From contig CAVUMR010000001.1 in NCBI GenBank assembly GCA_963742715.1, positions 806,001 through 870,000 on the forward strand: a DNA stretch of 64,000 bases, read 5' to 3'. The notes under the pieces are model-generated. The model saw only the letters and a program-made list of their open reading frames with translations. It was not told the DNA's origin and made no database searches. Shown piece by piece: positions 26,779-35,336 of this stretch. This DNA comes from CAVUMR01 sp963742715 (lineage in GTDB: Bacteria; Actinomycetota; Actinomycetes; Mycobacteriales; Micromonosporaceae). The position numbers were made by a program, and so were the translations under genes. Position 1 is the stretch's first letter; each line of letters opens with the position of its first letter.

Positions 26779-27585
26779 ATGGTCGCGATGACCGTACGGG
26801 GAACGGTATTGGCGAGCCGTGCTGCACTGATCGCCGGAGTCGGGATACTGCTTGTCCTGGAAACAGCCGGATGTGGTGGAGAACCGCCCAAACCGGACCC
26901 GACTCCCATCCCGGTGAGCACCCTGCAGGCTCCGGCCGGCGCGCTCGCGGGTCGGGTGGCCGCGGCGATGGACAAGCACTTCGTCGCGACGTACACGCTG
27001 ACCAGCGGAGGCCGGCCGCAGCGGACCGTGACCGCCGGAGTCGCCGGCGACGGTTCCTGGCGGGTGGACGTGCCGGGCGGCGCGCTCGGCGGTACGGCCG
27101 ACATCGCCGTCGCCGGCAACCGCGACGGCGTCTACCAGTGCCGGCTCGGCATGAAGCTGGGCTGCGTGAAGGTGGCCGGTGCGGGCAAGCGGGTACCGGC
27201 CCGGTACGACCCGCGGGTGGAGCTCGTGTTCACCGCCTGGTTGCCGATCCTGGTCGACCGGCAGGCCGCGATCTCGGTGGCGCCCACCGGCCGGCTGGCC
27301 GGGGTCACCCGCGGCGACTGCTTCTCGGTCGAGCCGGTGGCAGCGTCCCTGACCTCACCGGTCGACCCCGGCGTCTACTGCTACGACCGGGACGGCACGC
27401 TCACCGGGGTACGGGCCGGGTTCGGCACGCTGGTGCTGTCGAGTACTCCGGTCGCGCCGCCGCCGACCATCCCGCTGCCGGGCCCGGTCACGGCCAGCGC
27501 CGGCATCCCGACCACCTCGCCGTCGCCCTCCCCGAGCCCGTCGGTGAGCGGCAGCGCCAGCGCCAGCCCGAGCGCCGGCGGCTGA
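26779..27585 (+). CDS. Putative lipoprotein with Ser/Pro-rich tail
   Basis: 268 residues. A basic N-terminus, hydrophobic core and lipobox LETAGC (Cys32) predict export and lipidation. A second ATG three codons in is also possible. The mature part has a beta-rich region (FVATYTLTSGGRPQRTVTAGVAGDGSWRVDVPGG) like LpqN/LppX-type lipid-binding folds, but the family is not certain. The last 40 residues are Thr/Ser/Pro/Ala-rich, a wall-spanning linker type. It is divergent from ask. Confidence 0.75.
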   Translation: MVAMTVRGTVLASRAALIAGVGILLVLETAGCGGEPPKPDPTPIPVSTLQAPAGALAGRVAAAMDKHFVATYTLTSGGRPQRTVTAGVAGDGSWRVDVPGGALGGTADIAVAGNRDGVYQCRLGMKLGCVKVAGAGKRVPARYDPRVELVFTAWLPILVDRQAAISVAPTGRLAGVTRGDCFSVEPVAASLTSPVDPGVYCYDRDGTLTGVRAGFGTLVLSSTPVAPPPTIPLPGPVTASAGIPTTSPSPSPSPSVSGSASASPSAGG

Positions 27586-27640
27586 CCGTACTGGCCGCCG
27601 AGCGTGCTGGCCGCTGAGCGTGCTGGCCGGTAGCCGCGCG

Positions 27641-28285
27641 CTACCGGCGTACCACGAACGCGGCGGCCAGCAGCCAGAGCGGCAGGAGCACCAGCGGTAC
27701 CACGAACACGCCTCCGAGCAGCAGGAACGCGACCACGAATCCCGAGATCGCCACCGGTGTGGCCATCCGGCCGGCCCGCCAGACCGCGAACGCGGTACCG
27801 AAGACCGCCACCGCGGCGGCCACCATGCCGGGCACCGTGAGCAGGACGTACCCGATCTCGGGCAGCACCTCGCTACCGGCCGGCTCGCCGAACAGGTCGG
27901 CGACCCCGGTCGTGGTCAGCGCCGCGGCCGCGCATCCGTCGACGGCGGCGAACACGGTGGCGCCGGTACGGGCGACCGCGCCGTAGTCGCCGCCGGCGAT
28001 GCTCTGCGCCACCCGGGTGAGCCGGGTGATGGTGACCGCGAACGCGACTCCGGCGCCGGCCAGGGCGAGCCCGCCGATCAGCTGCAGCCCCGACTCGACC
28101 CGATCGGTCGGGCTGTACCCGTCCGGGAAGGCGGCCAGCACCGGGCTCAGCAGGGCCACCCCGATGGCACTGAGCAGCGTGAACACGATCACCGGCGGTC
28201 GCGCGTCGCCGAGGCGCCGGCTCAGCTCCGGGGGTGCGTCGCTGATCCGGGCCAGTTCGCCCGCGGTGTCGTCAAGCTCCGGCAT
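27641..28285 (-). CDS. Unknown integral membrane protein
   Basis: 214 residues from an ATG preceded by GGGGAGCAGG (start MPELDDTAG; an in-frame ATG four codons upstream is the alternative). About five to six hydrophobic segments alternate with short loops. The N-terminus is acidic and soluble (DDTAGELARISDAPPELSRRLGDARPP). No family recognised. It is convergent with the lipoprotein gene. Confidence 0.65.
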   Translation of the reverse strand: MPELDDTAGELARISDAPPELSRRLGDARPPVIVFTLLSAIGVALLSPVLAAFPDGYSPTDRVESGLQLIGGLALAGAGVAFAVTITRLTRVAQSIAGGDYGAVARTGATVFAAVDGCAAAALTTTGVADLFGEPAGSEVLPEIGYVLLTVPGMVAAAVAVFGTAFAVWRAGRMATPVAISGFVVAFLLLGGVFVVPLVLLPLWLLAAAFVVRR

Positions 28286-28591
28286 CCTGCTCCCCATCTC
28301 CGTACCGAGCGAACACTGTGCCGTTTCGCCGCGCCGACGGCGGACTGCCACGCCGACCGCGGCGACGGACCCGACCGACGGACCCGGCCACACCGACCGA
28401 CGCACCGGCCCGACAGCATCTCCGGCTGGACGCCGCTCCGCGACCCCGACGGACGCGCCGCCGCGTCCCGCAGACGCACAGCCGCTACCCCGCTGACGCG
28501 AATCCGTCGCCCCCACCCACGTGACCCCCGTCCCAGATAACGGTCAGTAACTTTCGACTCTGCCCGGCATCGGCGTAACGTGCACCAGGTC

Positions 28592-28636
28592 ATGTGGCGT
28601 GCGCTGCTTCTTCGTCGCCGCGGCGGGGCCTGTTAA
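28592..28636 (+). promoter_or_regulatory. leuA leader peptide with consecutive Leu codons
   Basis: A 14-codon ORF reads M-W-R-A-L-L-L-R-R-R-G-G-A-C-stop, with Leu codons CTG CTT CTT in a row. It lies 262 bp before the leuA start. Consecutive regulatory codons in a tiny ORF before the cognate biosynthetic gene are the hallmark of ribosome-mediated attenuation, and leucine leader regions have been described before leuA in actinobacteria. I did not find a clean U-run terminator downstream, so control may act on translation or through a U-less terminator. Confidence 0.7.
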
Positions 28637-28898
28637 GGCCGGCACCCCGTCGCGGTGTCCTGGCGTTCGCCGGTCGATTCGCCCCGCATCCGGACGACAC
28701 CGTCGTCGGCCGGTCGAATCAGACCCTTTCCCGCAGTACGTGCTCGCACACGTCTGCGCGCGCACAGCCATGACACAGCCGTAGGACGTCACGACCGGAC
28801 CTTCACTGCCCCGGCCAGAGCCACGACGGCTTGCCGGGAGGTACTCCAGCGAAGGCGCGACCGTGATCTCCGGGCTCGATGGAGGAGCAACCGCCGCG

Positions 28899-30662
28899 AT
28901 GTCGGATCCGTTCAATCGCCAGCAACCCAGCTCGATGCCGGTACACCGGTATCAGCCCTACCACCAGCAGTTCCAGGTCGATCTGCCCGACCGGAGGTGG
29001 CCTGACCAGCGGATTTCCACCGCCCCGGAGTGGTGCGCGGTGGATCTCCGGGACGGCAACCAGGCACTGATCGACCCGATGTCGCCGGAACGCAAGCGGC
29101 GGATGTTCCGCTTGCTCTGCGACCTGGGGTACAAGCAGATCGAGGTCGGTTTCCCGGCGGCCAGCCAGGCCGACTTCGACTTCGTCCGGATGCTGATCGA
29201 GCAGGACCTGATCCCGGCAGACGTGATCATCCAGGTGCTCACGCAATGCCGGGAGCACCTGATCGAGCGGACGTACGAGTCGATCCGCGGTTCGAAGCAG
29301 GCGATCGTCCACTTCTACAACTCGACCTCGACGCTGCAACGGCGGGTCGTCTTCGGGCTGGACCGCGACGGCATCGCCGACATCGCGACGACCGGCGCGC
29401 GGCTGTGCCTGAAGTACGCCGAGCAGCTCACGCCCGACACTGACGTGTATTACGAATACTCACCGGAGTCGTACACCGGTACCGAGCTGGACTTCGCGGT
29501 GGACGTCTGCGGCCGGGTGGTGGACGTGATCGACCCGTCCCCGGACCGCCCGATGATCGTCAACCTGCCGGCCACGGTCGAGATGGCGACTCCGAACGTG
29601 TACGCCGACTCGATCGAGTGGATGCATCGCAACCTGCCCCGCCGGTCCTCCCTGGTGCTGTCGCTGCACCCGCACAACGACCGCGGTACCGGGGTCGCGG
29701 CGGCGGAACTCGGCGTGATGGCCGGCGCGGACCGGGTCGAGGGCTGCCTGTTCGGCAACGGCGAGCGCACCGGCAACGTCGATCTGGTCACGCTCGGCCT
29801 GAACCTGTTCAGCCAGGGCGTCGACCCGCGGATCGACTTCACCGGCATCGACGAGATCCGCCGCACGGTGGAGTACTGCAACCAGCTGCCGGTACCGGAG
29901 CGCCACCCGTACGCCGGCGATCTGGTGTTCACCGCGTTCTCCGGCTCGCACCAGGACGCCATCAACAAGGGCCTGGACGCGCTGCGACGGGACGCGCGGG
30001 ACGCCGGCCGATCCGTCGACGAGGTCGAGTGGACGGTGCCGTACCTGCCGATCGACCCGCGGGACGTCGGCCGCAGCTACGAGGCGGTCATCCGGGTCAA
30101 CTCGCAGTCCGGCAAGGGCGGCGTGGCGTACCTGATGAAGACCGAGCACCAGATGGACCTGCCGCGCCGGCTCCAGATCGAGTTCAGCCAGGTGGTGCAG
30201 GCGTACACCGACACCGCCGGCGGTGAGGTGTCGGCCGACCTGCTGTGGAGCATCTTCAAGCGGGAGTACGCGGTGGACCGGCAGGTCGAGCCGCGGGTCG
30301 TGGTACACGATCACACCACCCGGTCCACCGCGGACGGTGCCGTGGAGATCGACGCGGAGATCGTGGTGGACGGCGTGACCAGCCGGATCGCCGGTACCGG
30401 AAACGGCCCGATCGACGCTTTCGTGCAGGGTTTGTCCACTGTGGACGTACAGGTGCGGGTGCTGGACTACGCCGAGCACGCGCTCTCCTCCGGTGGGGAC
30501 GCGATGGCGGCGGCGTACGTCGAGTGCGCGATCGGCGACCGGATCCTGTGGGGCGTCGGAGTGAACCCGAACATCGTCACCGCATCACTGCGCGCGGTCA
30601 CCAGTGCGGTGAACCGGGCCGCGCACGCGGTACCGGGCGGTCGCACCACCGCCGCGCGGTAG
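28899..30662 (+). CDS. leuA: 2-isopropylmalate synthase
   Basis: 587 residues from the ATG that follows GGAGGAG by 11 nt (a GTG 12 codons upstream is less likely). The catalytic TIM barrel has VDLRDGNQALIDPM, the metal-binding HPHNDRG, and the GN-G-ERTGN loop. The C-terminal ~130 residues are the leucine-binding LeuA dimer/regulatory domain (DHTTRSTADGAVEIDAEIVVDG, GNGPIDAFVQGL). It condenses acetyl-CoA with 2-oxoisovalerate in leucine synthesis and is feedback-inhibited by leucine. The upstream leader peptide adds expression control. Confidence 0.97.
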   Translation: MSDPFNRQQPSSMPVHRYQPYHQQFQVDLPDRRWPDQRISTAPEWCAVDLRDGNQALIDPMSPERKRRMFRLLCDLGYKQIEVGFPAASQADFDFVRMLIEQDLIPADVIIQVLTQCREHLIERTYESIRGSKQAIVHFYNSTSTLQRRVVFGLDRDGIADIATTGARLCLKYAEQLTPDTDVYYEYSPESYTGTELDFAVDVCGRVVDVIDPSPDRPMIVNLPATVEMATPNVYADSIEWMHRNLPRRSSLVLSLHPHNDRGTGVAAAELGVMAGADRVEGCLFGNGERTGNVDLVTLGLNLFSQGVDPRIDFTGIDEIRRTVEYCNQLPVPERHPYAGDLVFTAFSGSHQDAINKGLDALRRDARDAGRSVDEVEWTVPYLPIDPRDVGRSYEAVIRVNSQSGKGGVAYLMKTEHQMDLPRRLQIEFSQVVQAYTDTAGGEVSADLLWSIFKREYAVDRQVEPRVVVHDHTTRSTADGAVEIDAEIVVDGVTSRIAGTGNGPIDAFVQGLSTVDVQVRVLDYAEHALSSGGDAMAAAYVECAIGDRILWGVGVNPNIVTASLRAVTSAVNRAAHAVPGGRTTAAR

Positions 30663-30674
30663 CACTCTCGGACG

Positions 30675-30711
30675 GCGGCCGGCCGGGACATCATCCGGCC
30701 GGCCCGCCCGC
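30675..30711 (+). terminator. GC-rich hairpin after leuA
   Basis: Arms around CCGGCCGG repeat in inverted orientation on either side of a short CATCA loop. There is no T-run. Confidence 0.5.
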
Positions 30712-30820
30712 CGACTCCATCGAGAAGTCTCTATACGGACATCTGTCAGATATTGCTCATTTCCTCTCCAGACGGCACGCTCCTAGTAACAGTCCCCAAT
30801 CCGCCTGCGAGGTGATGAGC

Positions 30821-31441
30821 GTGCGCCGTCTGCTCGCCGTCCTGGCCCTGTCGTGTGCCGCGTTGTTCGGCATCGCCCAACCGGCCGTCGCGTACCCCCC
30901 AACTCCACCGTCCCCCAGCGATGCGGCGACCATGCTCAACGCCCTGACGGTCGCCGCGCCGTTGTCCATGGATGGGTACAGTCGCGACCGCTTCCCGCAC
31001 TGGATCAGCCAAGGCAACAACTGCGACACCCGTGAAGTCGTACTCGAACGCGACGGCTCCGGCGTCACGACCGGCAGCGACTGCTACCCGACCAGCGGCA
31101 GCTGGTACAGCGTGTACGACGGCGTCTGGGTGGAATCCGCGAGTGACGTCGACATCGACCACATGGTGCCGCTCGCCGACGCCTGGCGGTCCGGCGCGAA
31201 GAACTGGACCGACAGCAAGCGCCAGGACTTCGCGAACGACCTGACCAACGACCAGCTGATCGCGGTATCGGCATCCAGCAACCGGTCCAAGGGTGACCAG
31301 GACCCGTCCACCTGGAAGCCGACCAACACCAACGAGTGGTGCTACTACGCGCGGTACTGGATCCAGTCGAAGACCGCCTGGGCCCTGACCATCACCGACA
31401 CCGAGAAGTCCGCCCTGTCCGAGATGCTCGGCACCTGCTGA
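30821..31441 (+). CDS. Secreted HNH/DUF1524-type nuclease
   Basis: 206 residues from a GTG with GAGG 8 nt upstream; an ATG two codons earlier (30815) is also in frame. A signal peptide (RRLLAVLALSCAALFGIAQPAVA) predicts secretion. The nuclease motif is seen in DVDIDHMVPLADAWRSGA, the following NDLTNDQLIAVSASSNRSKGDQDPSTW, and a C-terminal WCYYARYWIQSK; two Cys pairs (NNCDTR/GSDCYP and WCYY/LGTC) may form disulfides. This family is common in filamentous actinobacteria, with roles in extracellular DNA use or competition proposed but not settled. Its TGA overlaps the next ORF's ATG. Confidence 0.87.
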   Translation: MRRLLAVLALSCAALFGIAQPAVAYPPTPPSPSDAATMLNALTVAAPLSMDGYSRDRFPHWISQGNNCDTREVVLERDGSGVTTGSDCYPTSGSWYSVYDGVWVESASDVDIDHMVPLADAWRSGAKNWTDSKRQDFANDLTNDQLIAVSASSNRSKGDQDPSTWKPTNTNEWCYYARYWIQSKTAWALTITDTEKSALSEMLGTC

Positions 31442-31689
31442 TGGCCTCGTTCACCACCGAGTTCACCGCAGGTCAGGGCGGTGTGATGACCGACGAGGTC
31501 GGCGTCATCACCGGGGACGTCACGTTGCGCACCGAGGTCGACGATGACGGTGCGCTGGTGCTCCGCGTGCAGTACACCGGAGCCGAGGAGTGGTACACGG
31601 TCACCGGTGGCAGGTGCACGCTCACCGACCCGGGCGACGCCGAGCCGGTACATCAACTGGTGGCGGGCGTACTGCGCAGAGACAACTGA
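31441..31689 (+). CDS. Small acidic protein coupled to the secreted nuclease
   Basis: 82 residues. The ATG shares a base with the nuclease stop (TGATG), implying coupled translation. The protein is acidic (pattern TEVDDDGALVLRVQYTGAEEWYTV) and beta-rich, with no signal peptide, membrane segment or Cys pair. Family not recognised. An immunity-like or regulatory role for the nuclease is possible but is only inferred from coupling. Confidence 0.7.
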   Translation: MASFTTEFTAGQGGVMTDEVGVITGDVTLRTEVDDDGALVLRVQYTGAEEWYTVTGGRCTLTDPGDAEPVHQLVAGVLRRDN

Positions 31690-31773
31690 TCGACGGCCGT
31701 CAGGCCGTGTCGGGGTCGCCGCTGGTATCCGGCGGCGGCCCCGCCGCGTCTCACCCGCCCCGCGTGCGGCTCC

Positions 31774-31845
31774 GCTCACCGCGGCATCTCAGCTCACCGC
31801 GGCAGCTCAGCTCACCGCGGCGTCTTGGCTCACCGCGGCGTCTTG
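31774..31845. repeat. Four tandem 18-bp repeats
   Basis: Units of 18 bp (GCTCACCGCGGC followed by six variable bases) occur at 31774, 31792, 31810 and 31828; the last two are identical. A partial fifth copy covers the stop of the aldolase gene. Confidence 0.85.
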
Positions 31846-31847
31846 GC

Positions 31848-32489
31848 TCACCGGCCGCCGCTGCGGTACCGGGCCAGCCGGTCCACCATCCGCTCGAGCT
31901 CGTCCGGCGGCAGCAGCCGCGGCGGCAGCCCCGAGCCGAGCACCCGCAACGCGATGTCACAGACGTGCTCGAGATAGACCGCCCGGTCGTACGCCTCGGC
32001 CAGGCTCGTTCCGAGCGTGACCGCGCCATGGTTGCCGAGCAGGCAGGCGGTACGCCCGTCCAGCGCGGTCAGCGCACCGGCCGCGAGTTTCGCCGTGCCG
32101 TACGGCGCGTACGGCGCCACCCGTACCGACCCGCCGAACATGCCCAGGTAGTAGTGCACTGCGGGTACCTCGTCGACCAGGCAGGACAGCGCGGTCGCGG
32201 CCGGCGAATGGGTGTGTACGACGGCTCCACTCCCGCCGGACCGGTACACCGCCAGGTGCAGTTGCAGTTCACTGGTCGGCGGCAGCGGTTCCTCGACCGG
32301 AGTGCCGTCCACCCGGTACACCGGCACCATGTCCGCGGTCAGCCGCTCGTACCCGACCCCGGTCGGCGTGATCGCCACCAGTTCCCCGGAGCGCACGCTG
32401 ACGTTTCCGGCGGTACCGACGACCAGCCGCTCGGCCAGCAGCCGGCGGCAGACCTCGGCGATCTCCGCGCGCTCGGAGTTCAGCAGCAC
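31848..32489 (-). CDS. Class II aldolase/adducin-family protein (fuculose-phosphate aldolase-like)
   Basis: 213 residues from GTG. The pattern TAGNVSVR near residues 26-33, the zinc-binding VHTHSP, and LLGNHGAV followed by EHVCDIA fit the L-fuculose/ribulose phosphate aldolase family. It cleaves or epimerises phosphosugars using zinc. It lies 9 bp after the MFS exporter on the same strand, so it is probably in that transcript. Substrate unknown. Confidence 0.88.
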   Translation of the reverse strand: MLLNSERAEIAEVCRRLLAERLVVGTAGNVSVRSGELVAITPTGVGYERLTADMVPVYRVDGTPVEEPLPPTSELQLHLAVYRSGGSGAVVHTHSPAATALSCLVDEVPAVHYYLGMFGGSVRVAPYAPYGTAKLAAGALTALDGRTACLLGNHGAVTLGTSLAEAYDRAVYLEHVCDIALRVLGSGLPPRLLPPDELERMVDRLARYRSGGR

Positions 32490-32498
32490 CGCGGCACT

Positions 32499-34016
32499 CT
32501 ACGACGCGGCCTGTCCGGCTGACGCGCCACCGGGCGCCCCCGCGGGGGTACGCCGATGTACGCACGGCTCGTGCGGCGCCGCGGCCAGGTGCAGTCGCGC
32601 GTCCGGCTCGGGCTGGAGGGACTCATCGCCACGGCGTACGAACAGCACCGCGGTCACCGCGCCCAGCGCGAACAGCACCGCGCAGGCGACGACCGCCATC
32701 CGGTACCCGTCCTCGAACGCGTCCGGATTCTGGTAGGCGGTACCGGACAGGCCCGCGACCAGTGGAAGCGCCGCCACCGCGAGCAGCCCCGCGGCCCGGG
32801 CGACCGCGTTGTTCACCCCGCTCGCGACGCCGGCGTGCCGGTCCGGCACCGCGGCCAGCACCGCCGAGGTCAGTGGGGCGACCGTGATGGTCAGGCCGAT
32901 TCCGAGCAGGATCAAAGGCGGCAGGACATCGATGAAGTACGACGTGTCCGCCCCGACCCGCAGCAGTGGCACCATCGCCAGCGCACAGATCGCCGGCCCC
33001 GCGATCAGCGGTATCCGCGGGCCGATGCGTTGCGCCACCGCACCGGACCGGGACGAGAACAGCAGCATCAGCACGGTGATCGGCAGCCCGGCGGTACCGG
33101 CTGCCAGCGCGGAGAAACCGGCCACGATCTGCAGCCCGGTGACGAGGAAGAAGAACAGTCCGCTCAACGCCGCGTACACCCAGAGGGTCACCACGTTGAT
33201 CGCGCTGAACTGCCGGGAGGCGAACAGCTCCGGCGGCATCATCGGATCCTTGCTGCGGCGCTCCACCACCACAAACGCCGCCAGCCCCGCCAGCCCGACC
33301 AGCGCGGTCAGCAGTACCGCCGGCGAGGCGCCCTGGCCGGGGGCCTCGACCAGCGCGTACGTCACCCCGGCCAGCCCGACCGCGCCGAGTACCGCGCCCG
33401 GGATGTCGAACCGGTGCGGCTGCGCGGACTCATCCCGGCTCTCCGGCACGTACTTCGCGGTGATGATCAGCATCGCCACCGCGAGCGGCGCGTTGATGTA
33501 GAAGATCCAGCGCCAGCTCAACGCGTCGATCAGCCAGCCGCCGATGAACGGGCCGATCGCGGCGGCAACCCCACCGAGCCCGGACCACAGCCCGATCGCG
33601 CGGGCCCGGTCGTCGTGGTGCAGCGACGCCTGGATGATCGCGAGCGAGCCGGGGGTGAGCAGTGCCGAGCCGACGCCCTGCAGCGCCCGAGCGCTGATGA
33701 GCAACTCCAGGTTGCCGGCGAACCCGCACAGCATCGACGCCAGGGTGAACCAGACGACGCCGATGACGAAGATGCGGCGCCGGCCGTACCGGTCCCCGAG
33801 CGAGCCGCCCAGCAGCACCAGCGCGGCCAGCGTCAGCGTGTACGCGTTGACGGTCCACTGCAGACCGGCCAGCGGTGCGTGCAGCTCCGAGCCGATGTGC
33901 GGCAGCGCGACGTTGACCACGGTCGCGTCCAGGAACGCGAGCCCGGAGCCGAGCACCGCGGCCACCACCACGCCGCGGCCGGCGGCAGAGGACAGCCGCA
34001 GTGGCTGGTCGGTCAT
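32499..34016 (-). CDS. MFS drug exporter, DHA2 family (14 helices)
   Basis: 505 residues from MTDQPLRLSS. Fourteen hydrophobic segments are visible. Motif D1-like LDATVVNVALPHIG in helix 1, motif A GDRYGRRR, and the motif C region GPFIGGWL mark EmrB/QacA-type proton-driven exporters. The C-terminal tail (about 45 residues) is soluble and Pro/Ala-rich. Substrates not predictable. First gene of a probable two-gene unit with the aldolase. Confidence 0.9.
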   Translation of the reverse strand: MTDQPLRLSSAAGRGVVVAAVLGSGLAFLDATVVNVALPHIGSELHAPLAGLQWTVNAYTLTLAALVLLGGSLGDRYGRRRIFVIGVVWFTLASMLCGFAGNLELLISARALQGVGSALLTPGSLAIIQASLHHDDRARAIGLWSGLGGVAAAIGPFIGGWLIDALSWRWIFYINAPLAVAMLIITAKYVPESRDESAQPHRFDIPGAVLGAVGLAGVTYALVEAPGQGASPAVLLTALVGLAGLAAFVVVERRSKDPMMPPELFASRQFSAINVVTLWVYAALSGLFFFLVTGLQIVAGFSALAAGTAGLPITVLMLLFSSRSGAVAQRIGPRIPLIAGPAICALAMVPLLRVGADTSYFIDVLPPLILLGIGLTITVAPLTSAVLAAVPDRHAGVASGVNNAVARAAGLLAVAALPLVAGLSGTAYQNPDAFEDGYRMAVVACAVLFALGAVTAVLFVRRGDESLQPEPDARLHLAAAPHEPCVHRRTPAGAPGGASAGQAAS

Positions 34017-34080
34017 GCCGCGGACGCTACTCCACGGATCCGTTACTGCGCCGCGCCTGTCCGGCCGCGGCATCCCGGCT

Positions 34081-34149
34081 CAAGATCACGGCCCGGTACA
34101 CGCCGCGGCGAGTGCGCCGCACTCTCCGCGGGACCGGGCCGCGATCTTG
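34081..34149. repeat. Long inverted repeat with CAAGATC ends
   Basis: CAAGATCACGGCCCGGT (34081-34097) and ACCGGGCCGCGATCTTG (34133-34149) are complementary except for one position. The interior CGCCGCGGCG/CGCCGC also pairs partly. It lies between the end of the peptide ABC operon and the MFS promoter. There is no T-run. It may be a REP-like element or a U-less terminator. Confidence 0.7.
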
Positions 34150-34175
34150 GCGATGGATGGTGAGGTACCGGCGGG

Positions 34176-35336
34176 TCAGGGGCCGCCGGGCGGCAGGCCA
34201 CCGGCGATCTGCGCCTCGGCCGCCTCGAGACCGGCCGGGCCGGCGAAGTCGTCCGGCCGGATCATCTCGGCCTTGACCTCGTGCGGCTGGATCTTGCCGG
34301 CCTTGATGTCCTCGGCCCAGTGACAGGCGACCCGGTGACCGGGAGCGAGCTCGCGCAGCTCCGGCCGCTCGTCGTCGCAGCGGGTCTCCTGCCGCCACGG
34401 GCACCGGGTGTGGAACCGGCAGCCGGACGGCGGGTTGGCCGGTGACGGCAGGTCGCCGGCCAGCAGGATCTGCTCGCGCCGATCCTCCAGCTCCGGGTTC
34501 GGCACCGGTACCGCGCTCATCAACGCCTTCGTGTACGGATGCAGCGGGTCGGCGTACAGGTCGTCGCTCGCGGCTTCCTCGACCAGTCCGCCGAGGTACA
34601 TCACGCCCACCGTGTCGCTGATGTGGCGTACCACGGCCAGGTCGTGCGCGATCACCAGATAGGTCAGGCCGCGCTCGGCCTGCAGCTCCTCGAGCAGGTT
34701 GATGACCTGTGCCTGGATCGACACGTCCAGCGCGCTGACCGGCTCGTCCGCGACGATCAGCTCGGGGTTGAGCACCAGTGCCCGGGCGATGCCGATGCGC
34801 TGCCGCTGACCGCCGGAGAACTCGTGCGGATATTTGCGCATCGCGCCGGTGGGCAGCCGTACCGCGTCGAGCGCGTCCCGCAGCCGCTGCCGCGCGTCCT
34901 TGCGCTGGTCGGCCAGGCCGTGCGCCTTGAGCCCCTCCATCAGCAGCGACTCGACGCTCTGCCGCGGGTCCAGACTGGACAGCGGGTCCTGGAAGATCAT
35001 CTGCAACCGGCGGCGGAAGCGGCGCAGCTCCTCGGTACCGAGCTTCAGCACGTCCGTACCGTCGAACTCCACCGCGCCGGAGGTCGGCTCGACCAGTCGC
35101 AGCAGGCCGCGACCGAACGTGGTCTTGCCACAGCCGGACTCGCCGACCAGCCCGTACGTCTCGCCCTTGCGGATCGACAGGGACACCCCGTCCACCGCGT
35201 ACACGTAGCCGATGGTGCGGTCGAGCAGGATGCCGCGCTTGATCGGGAAGTGCACCTTGAGGTCGCGGATGTCGACCAGTGGCCGACCCTCCGGCTCCGC
35301 GGTCGCCGCTCCCGGTGCGGTCGTCGTCTCGGTCAC
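34176..35336 (-). CDS. dppF: Peptide ABC transporter ATP-binding protein (DppF/OppF type)
   Basis: 386 residues from GTG. Walker A GESGCGKTT, Q-loop MIFQDP, signature FSGGQRQR, and Walker B LIVADEP with the following switch His (IAHDLAV) are intact. The C-terminal oligopeptide-ABC domain (GCRFHTRCPW) has the Cys pattern of these subunits, which in homologues can bind a [4Fe-4S] cluster. It powers import together with the DppD-like subunit. Its GTG overlaps the upstream stop by four bases (GTGA). Last gene of the operon. Confidence 0.93.
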   Translation of the reverse strand: MTETTTAPGAATAEPEGRPLVDIRDLKVHFPIKRGILLDRTIGYVYAVDGVSLSIRKGETYGLVGESGCGKTTFGRGLLRLVEPTSGAVEFDGTDVLKLGTEELRRFRRRLQMIFQDPLSSLDPRQSVESLLMEGLKAHGLADQRKDARQRLRDALDAVRLPTGAMRKYPHEFSGGQRQRIGIARALVLNPELIVADEPVSALDVSIQAQVINLLEELQAERGLTYLVIAHDLAVVRHISDTVGVMYLGGLVEEAASDDLYADPLHPYTKALMSAVPVPNPELEDRREQILLAGDLPSPANPPSGCRFHTRCPWRQETRCDDERPELRELAPGHRVACHWAEDIKAGKIQPHEVKAEMIRPDDFAGPAGLEAAEAQIAGGLPPGGP

